A DNA stretch of 13,892 nt from Bacillota bacterium (GTDB lineage Bacteria > Bacillota > Sulfobacillia > Symbiobacteriales > Symbiobacteriaceae). The notes below the pieces were generated by a model. It was not told the origin of the DNA, did no database searches, and was given only the letters and a program-made list of their open reading frames with translations. Each line of letters begins with the position of its first letter. Within the stretch, counting starts at the first letter, position 1. This document shows positions 6,888-13,892 of the stretch, in pieces. The stretch lies in NCBI GenBank assembly GCA_028287415.1, contig JAQBPS010000623.1, forward strand, positions 1 through 13,892. Direction: 5' to 3'. The translations under genes and the position numbers were made by a program.

Positions 6888-7517
6888 CTAGTCGGTTTTC
6901 CTGGAATTGAGGGGGGATTTGTTGCGCAGAGCGATCGTGCTCCAGTGCACGTCGTCCCGACCGAGGCGATCTGAGCGCTCGCTGAGGTGGACTACACACA
7001 GGTCGAACCTGTTAGCCAGTGCGCCTGTCTCGATCGGCGAGACTTCGAACATCCGTCGTCCTTGCGGGACGGGGCCATGCCGCAGCGACATGATCACGTG
7101 GCCACCTGGCATCAGAAGTTCGTGGATCCGCCGCATGGAGTGGAACCTTTCCTGTTCGTCCAGGTGCATCCATACGGCGCTGAGTAGGATGAGGTCGAAG
7201 CTTCCGTGGAGGCTCGTCAGGGCGGGAAGGGCGTCGTCGATCCACTCGACGGCGGATCCAGCGTGGAGCCGCTGCCCGATCTGCCGTAGTTCCAGGGTCG
7301 GTTCGACGGCCACGACTCGGTGCCCACGCTCTGCCAGCGCGGCAGCGTCCCGGCCGGTACCAGCACCGATGTCGGCAATCGTGCTCGGTGCTGCCGGTAT
7401 CAAGTGCAGCACCTCTCGGTGCACGATATCGAAGGTTACGCTCTCGTACTGGCCGGCCAGCGCATCAGCATTCTCACCGTAGCCCGCCATCCCGGCGGGC
7501 CTTGGCTGCATAGTCAT
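6888..7517 (-). CDS. Class I SAM-dependent methyltransferase (small-molecule type)
   Basis: A 209-residue Rossmann methyltransferase. Motif I is DIGAGTGRDA (49-58), the acidic ribose-binding residue is Glu72 in VVAVEPT, the post-II strand is FDLILLSAVWMHL (107-119), followed by the LLMPGGHVIMSLRHG turn (134-148). This is the Methyltransf_11/25 pattern of enzymes acting on small molecules or proteins. The NPPY/DPPY or PCQ motifs of DNA methylases are absent, so it is not an obvious restriction-modification partner despite the adjacent HNH gene. ATG 7517 was chosen for GGAAAGG 5 bases upstream; the frame continues to 7589 without a better site. The gene lies 107 bases after the GIY-YIG gene and 2 bases before the HNH gene, suggesting one transcript. 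The substrate cannot be read from the sequence. Confidence 0.85.
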   Translation of the reverse strand: MTMQPRPAGMAGYGENADALAGQYESVTFDIVHREVLHLIPAAPSTIADIGAGTGRDAAALAERGHRVVAVEPTLELRQIGQRLHAGSAVEWIDDALPALTSLHGSFDLILLSAVWMHLDEQERFHSMRRIHELLMPGGHVIMSLRHGPVPQGRRMFEVSPIETGALANRFDLCVVHLSERSDRLGRDDVHWSTIALRNKSPLNSRKTD

Positions 7518-7540
7518 CGAGACCTTTCCCCACTCCCTCC

Positions 7541-7572
7541 CGATGCCTGAACATCCGCACGCTACGGCATCG
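7541..7572. other. Weak inverted repeat upstream of the methyltransferase gene
   Basis: CGATGCC (7541-7547) is complementary to GGCATCG (7566-7572) across an 18-base loop, in the 107-base gap between the GIY-YIG stop and the methyltransferase start. It could be an operator or an attenuating hairpin; it is too weak to call a terminator. Confidence 0.3.
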
Positions 7573-7624
7573 AGCCCGTCAATCCCCACCCGCTGTCATA
7601 CGGTCGGCTATGCCTGCCCGCCGG

Positions 7625-8170
7625 TTACTCCCCGATCGGTAGCTCACGCGCCCGCTGCCGGGCCTTCGCCCGCAGCTCCTTCAGCTGGGCATGGAAGGCA
7701 TTGTGCCGATTCTGCTCAAGATTCAGCGGCAGGTCGAGTTTCCCAATGAGCTCGCTCTCCATATGCCACGGCTCCAGATGCTCCACCCAGCAGACCCGGG
7801 CGTGCTCGGCCAACCACGCCGTCAGCTCCGCCTCGCCCTGCTTCCCGAACGTCATCCGCTTGCCGCTGCCTACACGCCGCAATTCCAGGCCCAACAAGCA
7901 GCCGAGGGTAAGTCTCAATGTGGACCCCTCCGCGTTACCGCGGAAGTGGTACCGCACCCGCGTCCGCAGGTTCTGCTTGCTGCTCCGCGTCGCCATGTGC
8001 CGGGGCGCGATCCCCACGTACAGCAACTCATCTGTCGGTAGCCCCTCATACGGCGACTCGGTGAACCGCCACCCGTAAACCCCTGGCACCACCGGCACCG
8101 GACCCGGCCGCCCCATCACCTCGCCCGCCCCCCACAGCCGGTCCGGATTTATCAGACCCTCAGCGCTCAC
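7625..8170 (-). CDS. GIY-YIG nuclease-family protein
   Basis: A 181-residue protein with a GIY-YIG nuclease signature: PGVYGW (GVY at 30-32), LLYVGIA (YVG at 51-53), a following basic helix NLRTRVRYHFRGN (Arg69/71) and an acidic helix WHMESELIGKL whose Glu138 or Glu140 is positioned as the metal-binding Glu. The end LDLPLNLEQNRHNAFHAQLK is typical of a stand-alone actinobacterial GIY-YIG family as I recall it. Such domains nick or cut DNA in repair, homing or restriction proteins; none of the UvrC or homing accessory domains is present. The GTG start at 8170 is supported by GGGAGGG ending 7 bases upstream. It heads a leftward run with the methyltransferase and HNH genes, which may be cotranscribed, although the 107-base gap leaves room for a separate promoter. 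Confidence 0.75.
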   Translation of the reverse strand: MSAEGLINPDRLWGAGEVMGRPGPVPVVPGVYGWRFTESPYEGLPTDELLYVGIAPRHMATRSSKQNLRTRVRYHFRGNAEGSTLRLTLGCLLGLELRRVGSGKRMTFGKQGEAELTAWLAEHARVCWVEHLEPWHMESELIGKLDLPLNLEQNRHNAFHAQLKELRAKARQRARELPIGE

Positions 8171-8410
8171 CTGTCATCCCTCCCTTGAACAAGCCTCCGG
8201 CGCACGGTACCCCTCCCCACCGACATCACCGCACACGGCTCCGGAGGCCAGATGAGACCGTTGCTCTTTTGTGCCGCTGACCTGCGTGGGAGCAGCGACG
8301 GTGGGGCCCGCACGGCAAGATCATTACGCCCCTATTACGTGGGCGGCCTGTCGGGTACTCGCTGGCGCCCGTATCGTCGGAGGCATGATCTCGGAGCACG
8401 GGGAGGAACG
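8171..8410. promoter_or_regulatory. Divergent intergenic region, presumed promoters
   Basis: This 240-base gap lies between the leftward GIY-YIG gene and the rightward membrane-protein gene and must carry both start regions. GCCTCCGG near 8190 is complementary to CCGGAGGC near 8241, about 45 bases apart, a possible operator or long stem. I could not identify a confident -35/-10 pair. Confidence 0.35.
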
Positions 8411-8908
8411 TTGAGCGCGAACGCGTGGACGGGCATCGCGACTGTGGTCTCGCTCCTCGCCTTCGCCACGGCGGCGGCTGCGCATGTGAGGCAGCGTCGG
8501 GCGGAGGATTTCAGGCTGGCCCGGGACCTGCACGTAGATCTCACAACCGGTGAAGTGGCAAAGGCACGCGAGGTCCTGGGCACACTCGTGCACGACGGTA
8601 GTCGGATCAAGGATGAGGACATCCCACGCGTTCGTACGTCCTACTTCACGCTTCTCTGGTGCTTCGAGCGGATATACGCAGGTCGGTGCGCCATCGCTGA
8701 TGGTTGGACATTCGGAAACCGGCCGTTGAGGTTCCTGGATCGCCTGGTCGTCTGGCAGGTGGAGTACTGGGCCGAGAACCTGGGCCCTGCGAAGGAGGCG
8801 TTGGAGGCCCGGCTCGGTGTTCAGTTGTCCGATGGCAAGTCGCGGCTGGCTCTCGACGCATTGAACCAGGCGATCCCCCGAGAAATCCGGGCGGAGACTT
8901 CCCTGTAG
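8411..8908 (+). CDS. Membrane-anchored protein of unknown function
   Basis: A 165-residue protein with one N-terminal hydrophobic helix (about residues 6-24, WTGIATVVSLLAFATAAAA) followed by a basic VRQRR stretch, so the rest should face the cytoplasm. The soluble part is rich in helix-forming sequence with aromatic clusters (SYFTLLWCFERIY, RLVVWQVEYW), reminiscent of bacterial DUF4760-like proteins; this likeness is weak. TTG 8411 was chosen because GGGAGG lies 4 bases upstream and the hydrophobic segment begins immediately after. The frame is open from 8252, but that extension is arginine-rich and unlike a protein. The phosphotransferase starts 50 bases downstream on the same strand, so the two may form an operon. 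Function unknown. Confidence 0.65.
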   Translation: MSANAWTGIATVVSLLAFATAAAAHVRQRRAEDFRLARDLHVDLTTGEVAKAREVLGTLVHDGSRIKDEDIPRVRTSYFTLLWCFERIYAGRCAIADGWTFGNRPLRFLDRLVVWQVEYWAENLGPAKEALEARLGVQLSDGKSRLALDALNQAIPREIRAETSL

Positions 8909-8958
8909 GCGCCCACTGTGGCCAACCCAACGATCCATGGAGACGGGAGGCATCGGGC

Positions 8959-9738
8959 ATGGTGACGGAGTTCACGGCAGAGGCTGCGAGCAGCGTCCTC
9001 CAGGAGGCATGTCGTACGGCGGGGCTGGACCCGTCAGGTGCCGAACTTCTAAGGCTGGGCTCCAACGCGGTGTATCGGTTGATGGCTTCCTCCGCGATCG
9101 TCCGCATCGCACGGAACCCCGACACCCTGGACGAAATGGAGCGGGTGGTCCGGGTCGCTCGGTGGCTGGAGACGGAGAATTTTCCCGCTACCCGGGCGCT
9201 GGCGGGGGTCACCCAACCGTCGCTGATCGCTGGTCGCGTCGTGACGTTCTGGGAGAGTGCACAGGAGCGAGTGGAATACGCCACGGTGGGAGAGTTGGCC
9301 GACCTGCTCCGCCGGCTGCACTGGCTTGAAGAGCCGGAGTCCCTGCGCCTGCCCTACTTCGACCCCTTCGCCAAGCTGTCGGCTTCGCTACGGCGGTTGG
9401 ACGGCGTGGCCGAAGATGACCGCGCGTTCCTGGAGGAGCGGGCCGGGAGGCTCAACAAGGAGTACGACCGGCTGGACTTCGTCCTCCCCTTCGGAATGAT
9501 CCACGGTGACGCGAACATCGGCAACGTACTCCGGCATGCGGACGGCCATGCCATCCTGGAGAGTGCTGTGCGGATCGTCGCCGAGACCGGCAAGCCGATC
9601 GCGCAGGTCGCGAGGGACCTGGGGATCAACGAGATCACGCTGGCCAGCTGGGTGTCCCGGGCCCGCAGGGCCGGCGGTGCGGGGCGGTCGGCGAGAGCGA
9701 GGAGCTCACGCGGCTGCGGCGGGAGAACGCGCAGCTGA
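8959..9738 (+). pseudogene. Truncated APH-family phosphotransferase fused to a transposase fragment
   Basis: Residues 1-200 belong to the aminoglycoside/choline-kinase-like phosphotransferase family: an N-lobe (RLGSNAVYRL, then AIVRIAR with the ATP-site strand) and the catalytic loop MIHGDANIGNV, with Asp184 and Asn189 intact. Right after GHAIL, where the family's metal-binding IDxD motif and the last 70-100 residues should follow, the protein switches at about nucleotide 9559 to IS3-type OrfA sequence (AVRIVAETGKPIAQVARDLG) and ends out of frame at 9738. Without the second metal ligand it should be inactive as a kinase. ATG 8959 has GGGAGG 8 bases upstream. The intact ancestor may have phosphorylated an antibiotic or other hydroxylated small molecule; the substrate cannot be told. 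Confidence 0.8.
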
Positions 9739-9767
9739 AGAAGGACAACAAGGAACTGGGGATGGAG
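9559..9767 (+). mobile_element. Fragment of an IS3-family orfA
   Basis: The HTH segment AVRIVAETGKPIAQVARDLG...TLASWV in frame 1 is followed, after a frameshift near 9675-9687, by SEELTRLRRENAQLKKDNKE in frame 0, the leucine-zipper-like helix of IS3-family OrfA proteins. The first residues of OrfA, the end of OrfA, all of orfB with its DDE catalytic core, and terminal inverted repeats are missing. It is a dead relic that cut the phosphotransferase gene. Confidence 0.75.
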
Positions 9768-10041
9768 TCCGGTCTGGGTGCTCCTTCGCTCGCGATGGCC
9801 GCGGTCCCTGCCAGTTCGGCTACCAGGAGCCTCTGCGTCCCGAACTGCCGACGGGGCGGTTGCTGAGGTTTGACGGGCTGGCCAACCGGGCACCTGGGGT
9901 CGGTGACGATCGGCTGCGGTCGCGGTGGTTGCTGTACTCGGCTGCTGTACCGCAGCCTTGCGAGGCGCCTGGGTCACCTTCCACTGGCAGGTCATCATTG
10001 TTCGTCGTTGGCTGTTGAAGGCGCTTGACAGCAAGGGCCAG
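9768..10041. other. Stretch without a supported gene between transposase relic and DUF4365 gene
   Basis: Frames in both directions lack recognisable domains, and no insertion-sequence end is obvious. Base composition changes here: G+C-rich up to about 10010, clearly more A+T afterwards, so this stretch probably contains a recombination junction of the imported two-gene block. A reverse frame (9354-10106) and a forward frame (9925-10422) crossing it are shadows. Confidence 0.45.
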
Positions 10042-10941
10042 TTAAAGCGAACCGCCACCGTCAACCCCTTGCCGTGCGCCAAGGTGAGTAATCCTCGCTG
10101 CATCAAGGAGGCCCATCATCTCTTCAGTAAACAAAAGAGGATAAAGCGTTGCGCAAATCTCTTTCACCAGAGGCAGCGGAGCGCCATTTCCGGCGCAGTT
10201 CAGCTCAATCATTTCAAACACAGCCCTAATCATGGCTTTCCGTGTCGCCTCGTCAAGATTTTCCGGGCTCTCCTGCTTCAGATGCTCCATGACGACGTGC
10301 GGAAAGTCTTCGGTGAAACCGCCGGACGGCTTCACAATCTGAGCCGAAACCGAGAAATCGAATATAAGAGACGCGAGCACTCCTTTATAGAAGTCCACAC
10401 TCGCATCGATCTCCATTTCTAGCGCCTCCTCCAGACCGGAGCGCCCGTAGACTAGTGACCTATTTGCATGCTCGATGCGAGCGGCCCAGGCGAGCGTCGC
10501 GACGGCAGCTTGATCGAACGGTAGCTCCCGTGAAAACTGAAGAGATCGGTTGGCTCCGTGGCGATCTGCGAGCTCCACATGATCAAACTGTCCCTGAGGC
10601 AGCGTGAACCACCCACGATTTCCTTTGACATCCCACAGAACGACGATCACCAGGTCGGCTGTTCTCGCCCAACGTAAGATTTGACCGGCTTTCACTCTTA
10701 CTGACGGCAATCGTCCGGCCGAGCATTCTCGCTCCGTGCCTTTGACCTGAACCCATACCCTCGCCGGGTCCATACGCTCTTCGAAACATATTTGGACCAA
10801 TAGGTCCTCGCCGTAATCTTCATGTATTTCGTCTACGGCGTGTCCCTGTACGTTCCATTCGCGACGCACTGCAGCCACAGCAAGCGAAGCGATCCTGTGC
10901 TGGACCGGCCTGTTGGTCATTCTTTCCCCGGCAATTCTCAT
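10042..10941 (-). CDS. DUF4365-like protein with PD-(D/E)XK-type nuclease domain
   Basis: About 299 residues. The first half resembles DUF4365: a helix RIASLAVAAVRREW, then HEDYGEDLLVQI (Asp46 the likely metal ligand) and VWVQVKGTE (Gln65-x-Lys67), the D...QxK layout of the restriction-endonuclease fold, followed by a strand pair DLVIVVLWD and WFTLP. DUF4365 members are predicted nucleases found in defence contexts. The second half (about 150-299) is helical, ends in a Gly-rich tail and is unfamiliar; it may bind the partner. ATG 10941 has GGAAG 9 bases upstream; ATG 10920 with GGGGA 4 bases upstream is an equally good start. The ATPase gene ends 106 bases upstream on the same strand, so cotranscription is likely. 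Codon and base composition are less G+C-rich than genes to the left, indicating transfer. Confidence 0.75.
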   Translation of the reverse strand: MRIAGERMTNRPVQHRIASLAVAAVRREWNVQGHAVDEIHEDYGEDLLVQICFEERMDPARVWVQVKGTERECSAGRLPSVRVKAGQILRWARTADLVIVVLWDVKGNRGWFTLPQGQFDHVELADRHGANRSLQFSRELPFDQAAVATLAWAARIEHANRSLVYGRSGLEEALEMEIDASVDFYKGVLASLIFDFSVSAQIVKPSGGFTEDFPHVVMEHLKQESPENLDEATRKAMIRAVFEMIELNCAGNGAPLPLVKEICATLYPLLFTEEMMGLLDAARITHLGARQGVDGGGSL

Positions 10942-11047
10942 GTCGTGTGACTTCCAGAGATTCAGGATGGGCTGACGATGAAGAGTCTGTCTGCTCTGCT
11001 GCTTGCGAGGTTATGGCTTCCTTGATGGCTGCGGGTACAGGTGTATG

Positions 11048-13447
11048 TTACAGCTTTATATTTGGCACACAATTTGAATCATCGCATGACTTGCCCTCAT
11101 TTACCCACCTGCGGCAGGATGGGCATCGGACCTCTTCGTACAATTTGAGAACTGCTTCACCAAAATGTTTCGCTTCGTTCAAACTCAACTCAAGGATCTT
11201 GGGATCAGCATGAGCCGCTAGATTTCTCAGCGCACGGTCAGCCGATAGATCCCGAATCTGAGGTTCGAGTCGGGTGCTTCGCAGTGCTCCTTCCGTTGCT
11301 GTCCAGAGGTCAGCCAACATGTAATGCCCATCCTGCTTGAATGGAACCAGAAGGCTGAAACGCGCACACATTTCTCGGCAGATTTTCTCTAGCAAAGGTC
11401 CGGCACGCCCAACAATAGATTCTGGTTCGCCATGCTCAAGCATGAATAGAAGATCTTTGGTTATCGTATCAATTCCAGGTGGATGGAGCACGGGTCCGCT
11501 TTGGTAGCTCCAATCTTTAATCAGATGCTCGCCGTACCGGTGCCCGTGAGAGTTAAACAGAGACCTCAAACGCTCTAGCCACAACCGGTCATGTACCGTG
11601 AATATCAGTTGCCAGTCTTTGAATGTCCTCAGAACGTGATTCATGAAATCTTGTCTCACGCCAGCATCAACGCTCTGCATCACATCGTCAAGAATCAGGA
11701 TCTTCGACTGCCCGCGCTCGGCCGCTTTCTTTGCGACTGAGGTAAAGAAGAGCAAGGCCAAGAGGTCTCTGTAAGCTTCCGAGAATATCTGCTGCGGGAA
11801 GCAACTCTTGCCGCCAGGCAGCCCCACTCTGATGTCGAGAGACAACGGGCCCGACCTGCCAAATACGATGTCGATGCGATCGACGGGATGCTCACGACAA
11901 ATGGCCTTGAAGGCTACCGTTATCTCATCGGCAACCCCCTGCAGCGCAACTTTCAGTAGTTGTGTTTGCCGACGATGCAAAACTGGGTTCAGATGGTTCT
12001 CGGCCTGGGAAACCTTTCCCTTTATCTGCGCCATTTGGCCATACACCTGCGAAAGCCGCTGTATGGCTTGTCGCAGTTCCGGGTCAACCCTTGCCCAATC
12101 GCCATCATCGCTGAACTGGCGTGGCGTCTTAGTCTGATATATGGAATTCTTGATTACCTTAGAGAGTTGGTCGCGGTTATCGATATCGCTCCCATTGACA
12201 CCCAGCAAGGGAGCCAAACGCTCCACATACGTTGTCCGCTTGATACGGAGTTCGGTGAGTTCTGTTTCCAGTCGATGGGCTATCTCCCCCGGGCGTATAG
12301 CGAGCTTCTCGGCATCTACCGGAAAGTAGTCGAGTAGAATTGATCCTCGACTGAGCGCCCCAGTATCAAGAAAGCGAAGGATATCTGCGCGCTGGATGGT
12401 AACGGGAGCTAGGCGAAATCCAGGTCGCACATAGAGCGGATCCGCCACGACGCTACCGCCAGAATTCGTTATAACCCGTCGCTCAACTTTAGTTCCGTCT
12501 GATAGATCGACCCGAGACCAGCTATCATCAGGAGTTGATAGCGACCGAAGGGCTGGAGCTACAGGAGAGTCGTACAGGGTCGATCGGCCGATTCTTCCTT
12601 GAAGCGCAAACTCAATCGCGTCCACGATGGTCGATTTCCCACTGCCGTTTTCGCCGAAAATTAGTGCAGAAACTGGCTCTCTTCTTTGTACAAATGAAAC
12701 TTTTAGAGGGTTTAGTGCTCCCCGAATTCCACACAGTTCAACTGAGCGGATCTTCACCTCGGCATCTGATTTGTCATATTCGATCTCAGGGTTAGATTCG
12801 TTAGCCTCATCGTGCTGTTCGGAGGCAGCTTCGGCGAGTAGATCTGCTGCAGATTCTGTCGCGATTCCCCGGCTCTCGGGTATGAGGAGTTCGGTCTTGT
12901 GGCCTAGTGCGCGGACTCTACTGAAGTCCTTACGCAATACTGCTGCATCAAGATCACGTGCAAGGAAATTGACCCAATCTGGTGATACTGATTCCGTGGC
13001 GGTCAGTTTTGCGCTAATCTCATGCCGAATACCCTGGGGTAGACGAACACCTCTTCCTGCTTCGTCGGCCAGTAGCAACGCTGCGCGACGGACCCCTTCC
13101 GTTGGTAGAGTATGGAAGCGAGCCAAATACGTTGATGCGAAACAGAGTTGTGTGAGCGCATCAATGAGCCGAGATGGCTCGCTATCGTTTGCGGCCTCAT
13201 GTGCGAGGCGCTCTGCATGGCAAAAAAGGAGGTGGACAGTATTCGATGCGGAAAGTCGTCGTTTTTGGATAGCTGCTAGGATCTCCTTATCGCTTGCATG
13301 GCCCCATTGTTCTATGAGCGTTGCAGGTGCGGGAGCAACGAGCCACCGTGCGCGGACAACTGCCTGTATCTTGTCTGCAGCATTAACGAGTTCTGCGAAC
13401 TCTGTCTCCGGCTCATCGCCCGCGACAAGGGTTTCTTGCTCTCGCAC
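11048..13447 (-). CDS. RecF/SMC-like ATPase with C-terminal HEPN-like and cysteine-cluster segments
   Basis: About 799 residues. Residues 1-225 are helical and unfamiliar. The ATPase follows: Walker A FGENGSGKSTIVDAIEFAL (GENGSGKST at 265-273), a modest helical insertion (about 385-520) instead of a long coiled coil, a degenerate ABC signature FSEAYRD (555-561), Walker B ILILDDV (583-589) and H-loop FTVHD (616-620). After it, residues about 675-775 look like a HEPN domain, ending in ALRNLAAHAD (Arg741, Asn742, His746: the RN-x3-H pattern of HEPN ribonucleases). The tail has CPSC...C....C (Cys775/778/788/793), a likely zinc site. GTG 13447 was chosen because GGAGG lies 6 bases upstream; GTG 13477 has no ribosome site. 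Architecture recalls PrrC/RloC and other defence ATPases, but the combination is not one I can name. Low G+C indicates foreign origin. Confidence 0.8.
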   Translation of the reverse strand: MREQETLVAGDEPETEFAELVNAADKIQAVVRARWLVAPAPATLIEQWGHASDKEILAAIQKRRLSASNTVHLLFCHAERLAHEAANDSEPSRLIDALTQLCFASTYLARFHTLPTEGVRRAALLLADEAGRGVRLPQGIRHEISAKLTATESVSPDWVNFLARDLDAAVLRKDFSRVRALGHKTELLIPESRGIATESAADLLAEAASEQHDEANESNPEIEYDKSDAEVKIRSVELCGIRGALNPLKVSFVQRREPVSALIFGENGSGKSTIVDAIEFALQGRIGRSTLYDSPVAPALRSLSTPDDSWSRVDLSDGTKVERRVITNSGGSVVADPLYVRPGFRLAPVTIQRADILRFLDTGALSRGSILLDYFPVDAEKLAIRPGEIAHRLETELTELRIKRTTYVERLAPLLGVNGSDIDNRDQLSKVIKNSIYQTKTPRQFSDDGDWARVDPELRQAIQRLSQVYGQMAQIKGKVSQAENHLNPVLHRRQTQLLKVALQGVADEITVAFKAICREHPVDRIDIVFGRSGPLSLDIRVGLPGGKSCFPQQIFSEAYRDLLALLFFTSVAKKAAERGQSKILILDDVMQSVDAGVRQDFMNHVLRTFKDWQLIFTVHDRLWLERLRSLFNSHGHRYGEHLIKDWSYQSGPVLHPPGIDTITKDLLFMLEHGEPESIVGRAGPLLEKICREMCARFSLLVPFKQDGHYMLADLWTATEGALRSTRLEPQIRDLSADRALRNLAAHADPKILELSLNEAKHFGEAVLKLYEEVRCPSCRRWVNEGKSCDDSNCVPNIKL

Positions 13448-13621
13448 GCATAACCTCCAGCTTTCCTCTACTGGCACTCATGTCTGGCGCAGACACCCCT
13501 GATCGCTACGGCTACTGAGGCTGAACTCGTGCGGTCATGGGGGTGCCGCTACAGGTCTCATTTTGGCATGTGGGCCACTTCGGCGTAGCGCTTCTTCCAC
13601 CATCGCTTCACCGGCAGGAGT
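13448..13621. promoter_or_regulatory. Upstream region of the ATPase gene
   Basis: The leftward promoter of the ATPase/DUF4365 pair should lie here, but I see no clear -35/-10 pair. Base composition returns to G+C-rich to the right of about 13480, marking the right boundary of the A+T-richer block. Confidence 0.35.
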
Positions 13622-13771
13622 GGGGTGGGTCCCTCCTCGGTCGGGCAGATTTGCCGGACCAGGTTCTCCAGGGGCCGCCAAGGCTCACACCGTGACGCTC
13701 GCGCTCGGCCTTGCCGGCCCCTGGAGGTTCCTGGTAAGCCCCCGGGGGCCGACCGAGGAGGGACCCACCCC
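13622..13771. repeat. Large nested inverted repeat (about 150 bp)
   Basis: Outer arms 13622-13644 and 13749-13771 are a perfect 23-bp inverted repeat. Inside, CCAGG (13659-13663) pairs with CCTGG (13730-13734), TCCAGGGGCCG (13667-13677) with its complement at 13715-13725, and CAAGGC (13679-13684) with GCCTTG (13708-13713), leaving a loop of about 23 bases. Together these fold into one long interrupted hairpin. No gene is convincing here. It could be a structured RNA, a transfer or replication site, or a relic with terminal inverted repeats. Confidence 0.8.
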
Positions 13772-13892
13772 GCGACCCACTCGCCCCAAACCACGATCTA
13801 GCTGCGGACGAACACGACCCCCGCCCCCTTCGAGACCTCCCACGGGGTTAGGTGTCAAGCCGCTGCCTCTTGGGGAGGGCCGGGGGTTCGGG
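13772..13892. other. Right edge without a recognised feature
   Basis: G+C-rich sequence with several CCCC/GGGG runs. No coding frame, RNA gene or terminator could be supported before the window ends. Confidence 0.4.

Noticed and set aside
6886..6999. N-terminal extension of the HNH frame to 6999
   Set aside because: It lies inside the methyltransferase coding sequence, which continues with plausible protein to its stop at 6888; the coupled GTG at 6885 fits better.
6888..7517. Reading the methyltransferase as a DNA modification enzyme of an R-M pair
   Set aside because: No NPPY/DPPY or cytosine-methylase PCQ/ENV motifs; the motif set is that of small-molecule-type enzymes.
13475..13477. GTG 13477 as start of the ATPase gene
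   Set aside because: No ribosome-binding site precedes it, whereas GTG 13447 has GGAGG at 6 bases.
12627..13502. 291-residue forward open frame opposite the ATPase gene
   Set aside because: Ser/Arg/Ala-rich shadow of the strand carrying clear Walker A sequence.
13558..13794. 78-residue reverse open frame at the right edge
   Set aside because: Runs through both arms of the large inverted repeat and shows no domain; its C-terminal part (VKRWWKKRYAEVAHMPK) is more protein-like and could be a gene remnant, but this is too weak to call.

Overview
The window looks like accessory DNA from a Streptomyces or close actinomycete relative. Most coding sequence is G+C-rich with strong third-position bias, GTG and TTG starts occur beside GGAGG-type ribosome sites, and several products (integrase tail, repeat NTPase, GIY-YIG protein, phosphotransferase) resemble families I know from streptomycetes. 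I see no housekeeping gene and no tRNA or rRNA. All family names come from recalled motifs; no database was searched.

Layout, left to right. Positions 1-549 hold no convincing gene, only helically spaced short repeats at the very edge. Positions 550-1080 (-) encode a small double-zinc-ribbon protein with one membrane helix. A 17-bp-arm hairpin (1251-1300) abuts the C-terminal remnant of a tyrosine integrase (about 1297-1753, +), which lost its N-terminal part and carries a frameshift. After a second hairpin (1832-1862) comes a 60-residue two-helix membrane protein (1889-2071, -). It is divergent from a 1062-residue protein (2298-5486, +) made of an HTH, a P-loop NTPase domain and 13 leucine-rich helical repeats. 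A gene-free stretch (5487-5874) follows.

Three genes then run leftward: a GIY-YIG nuclease-like protein (8170-7625), a small-molecule-type SAM methyltransferase (7517-6888) and an HNH endonuclease (6885-5875). The last two are separated by 2 bases and are probably translationally coupled. Divergently, 8411-8908 (+) encodes a one-helix membrane protein, followed by a phosphotransferase (8959 onward) cut just after its catalytic loop and fused in frame to an IS3-type orfA fragment.

Positions 10042-13447 (-) are clearly poorer in G+C than the rest and carry two genes. The upstream gene is a RecF/SMC-type ATPase of about 799 residues with a C-terminal HEPN-like segment (RN-x3-H) and four cysteines. 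The downstream gene is a DUF4365-like protein with a PD-(D/E)XK-type nuclease signature. This ATPase plus nuclease pair, lying next to insertion-sequence debris, is the best candidate here for an undescribed defence system. The right end (13448-13892) has no clear gene but contains a large nested inverted repeat (13622-13771).

Overall the window reads as a decayed integration hot spot: integrase and transposase scars beside two separate candidate defence or nuclease loci and one large NTPase of unknown role. The defence interpretation is inference from domain content and context.
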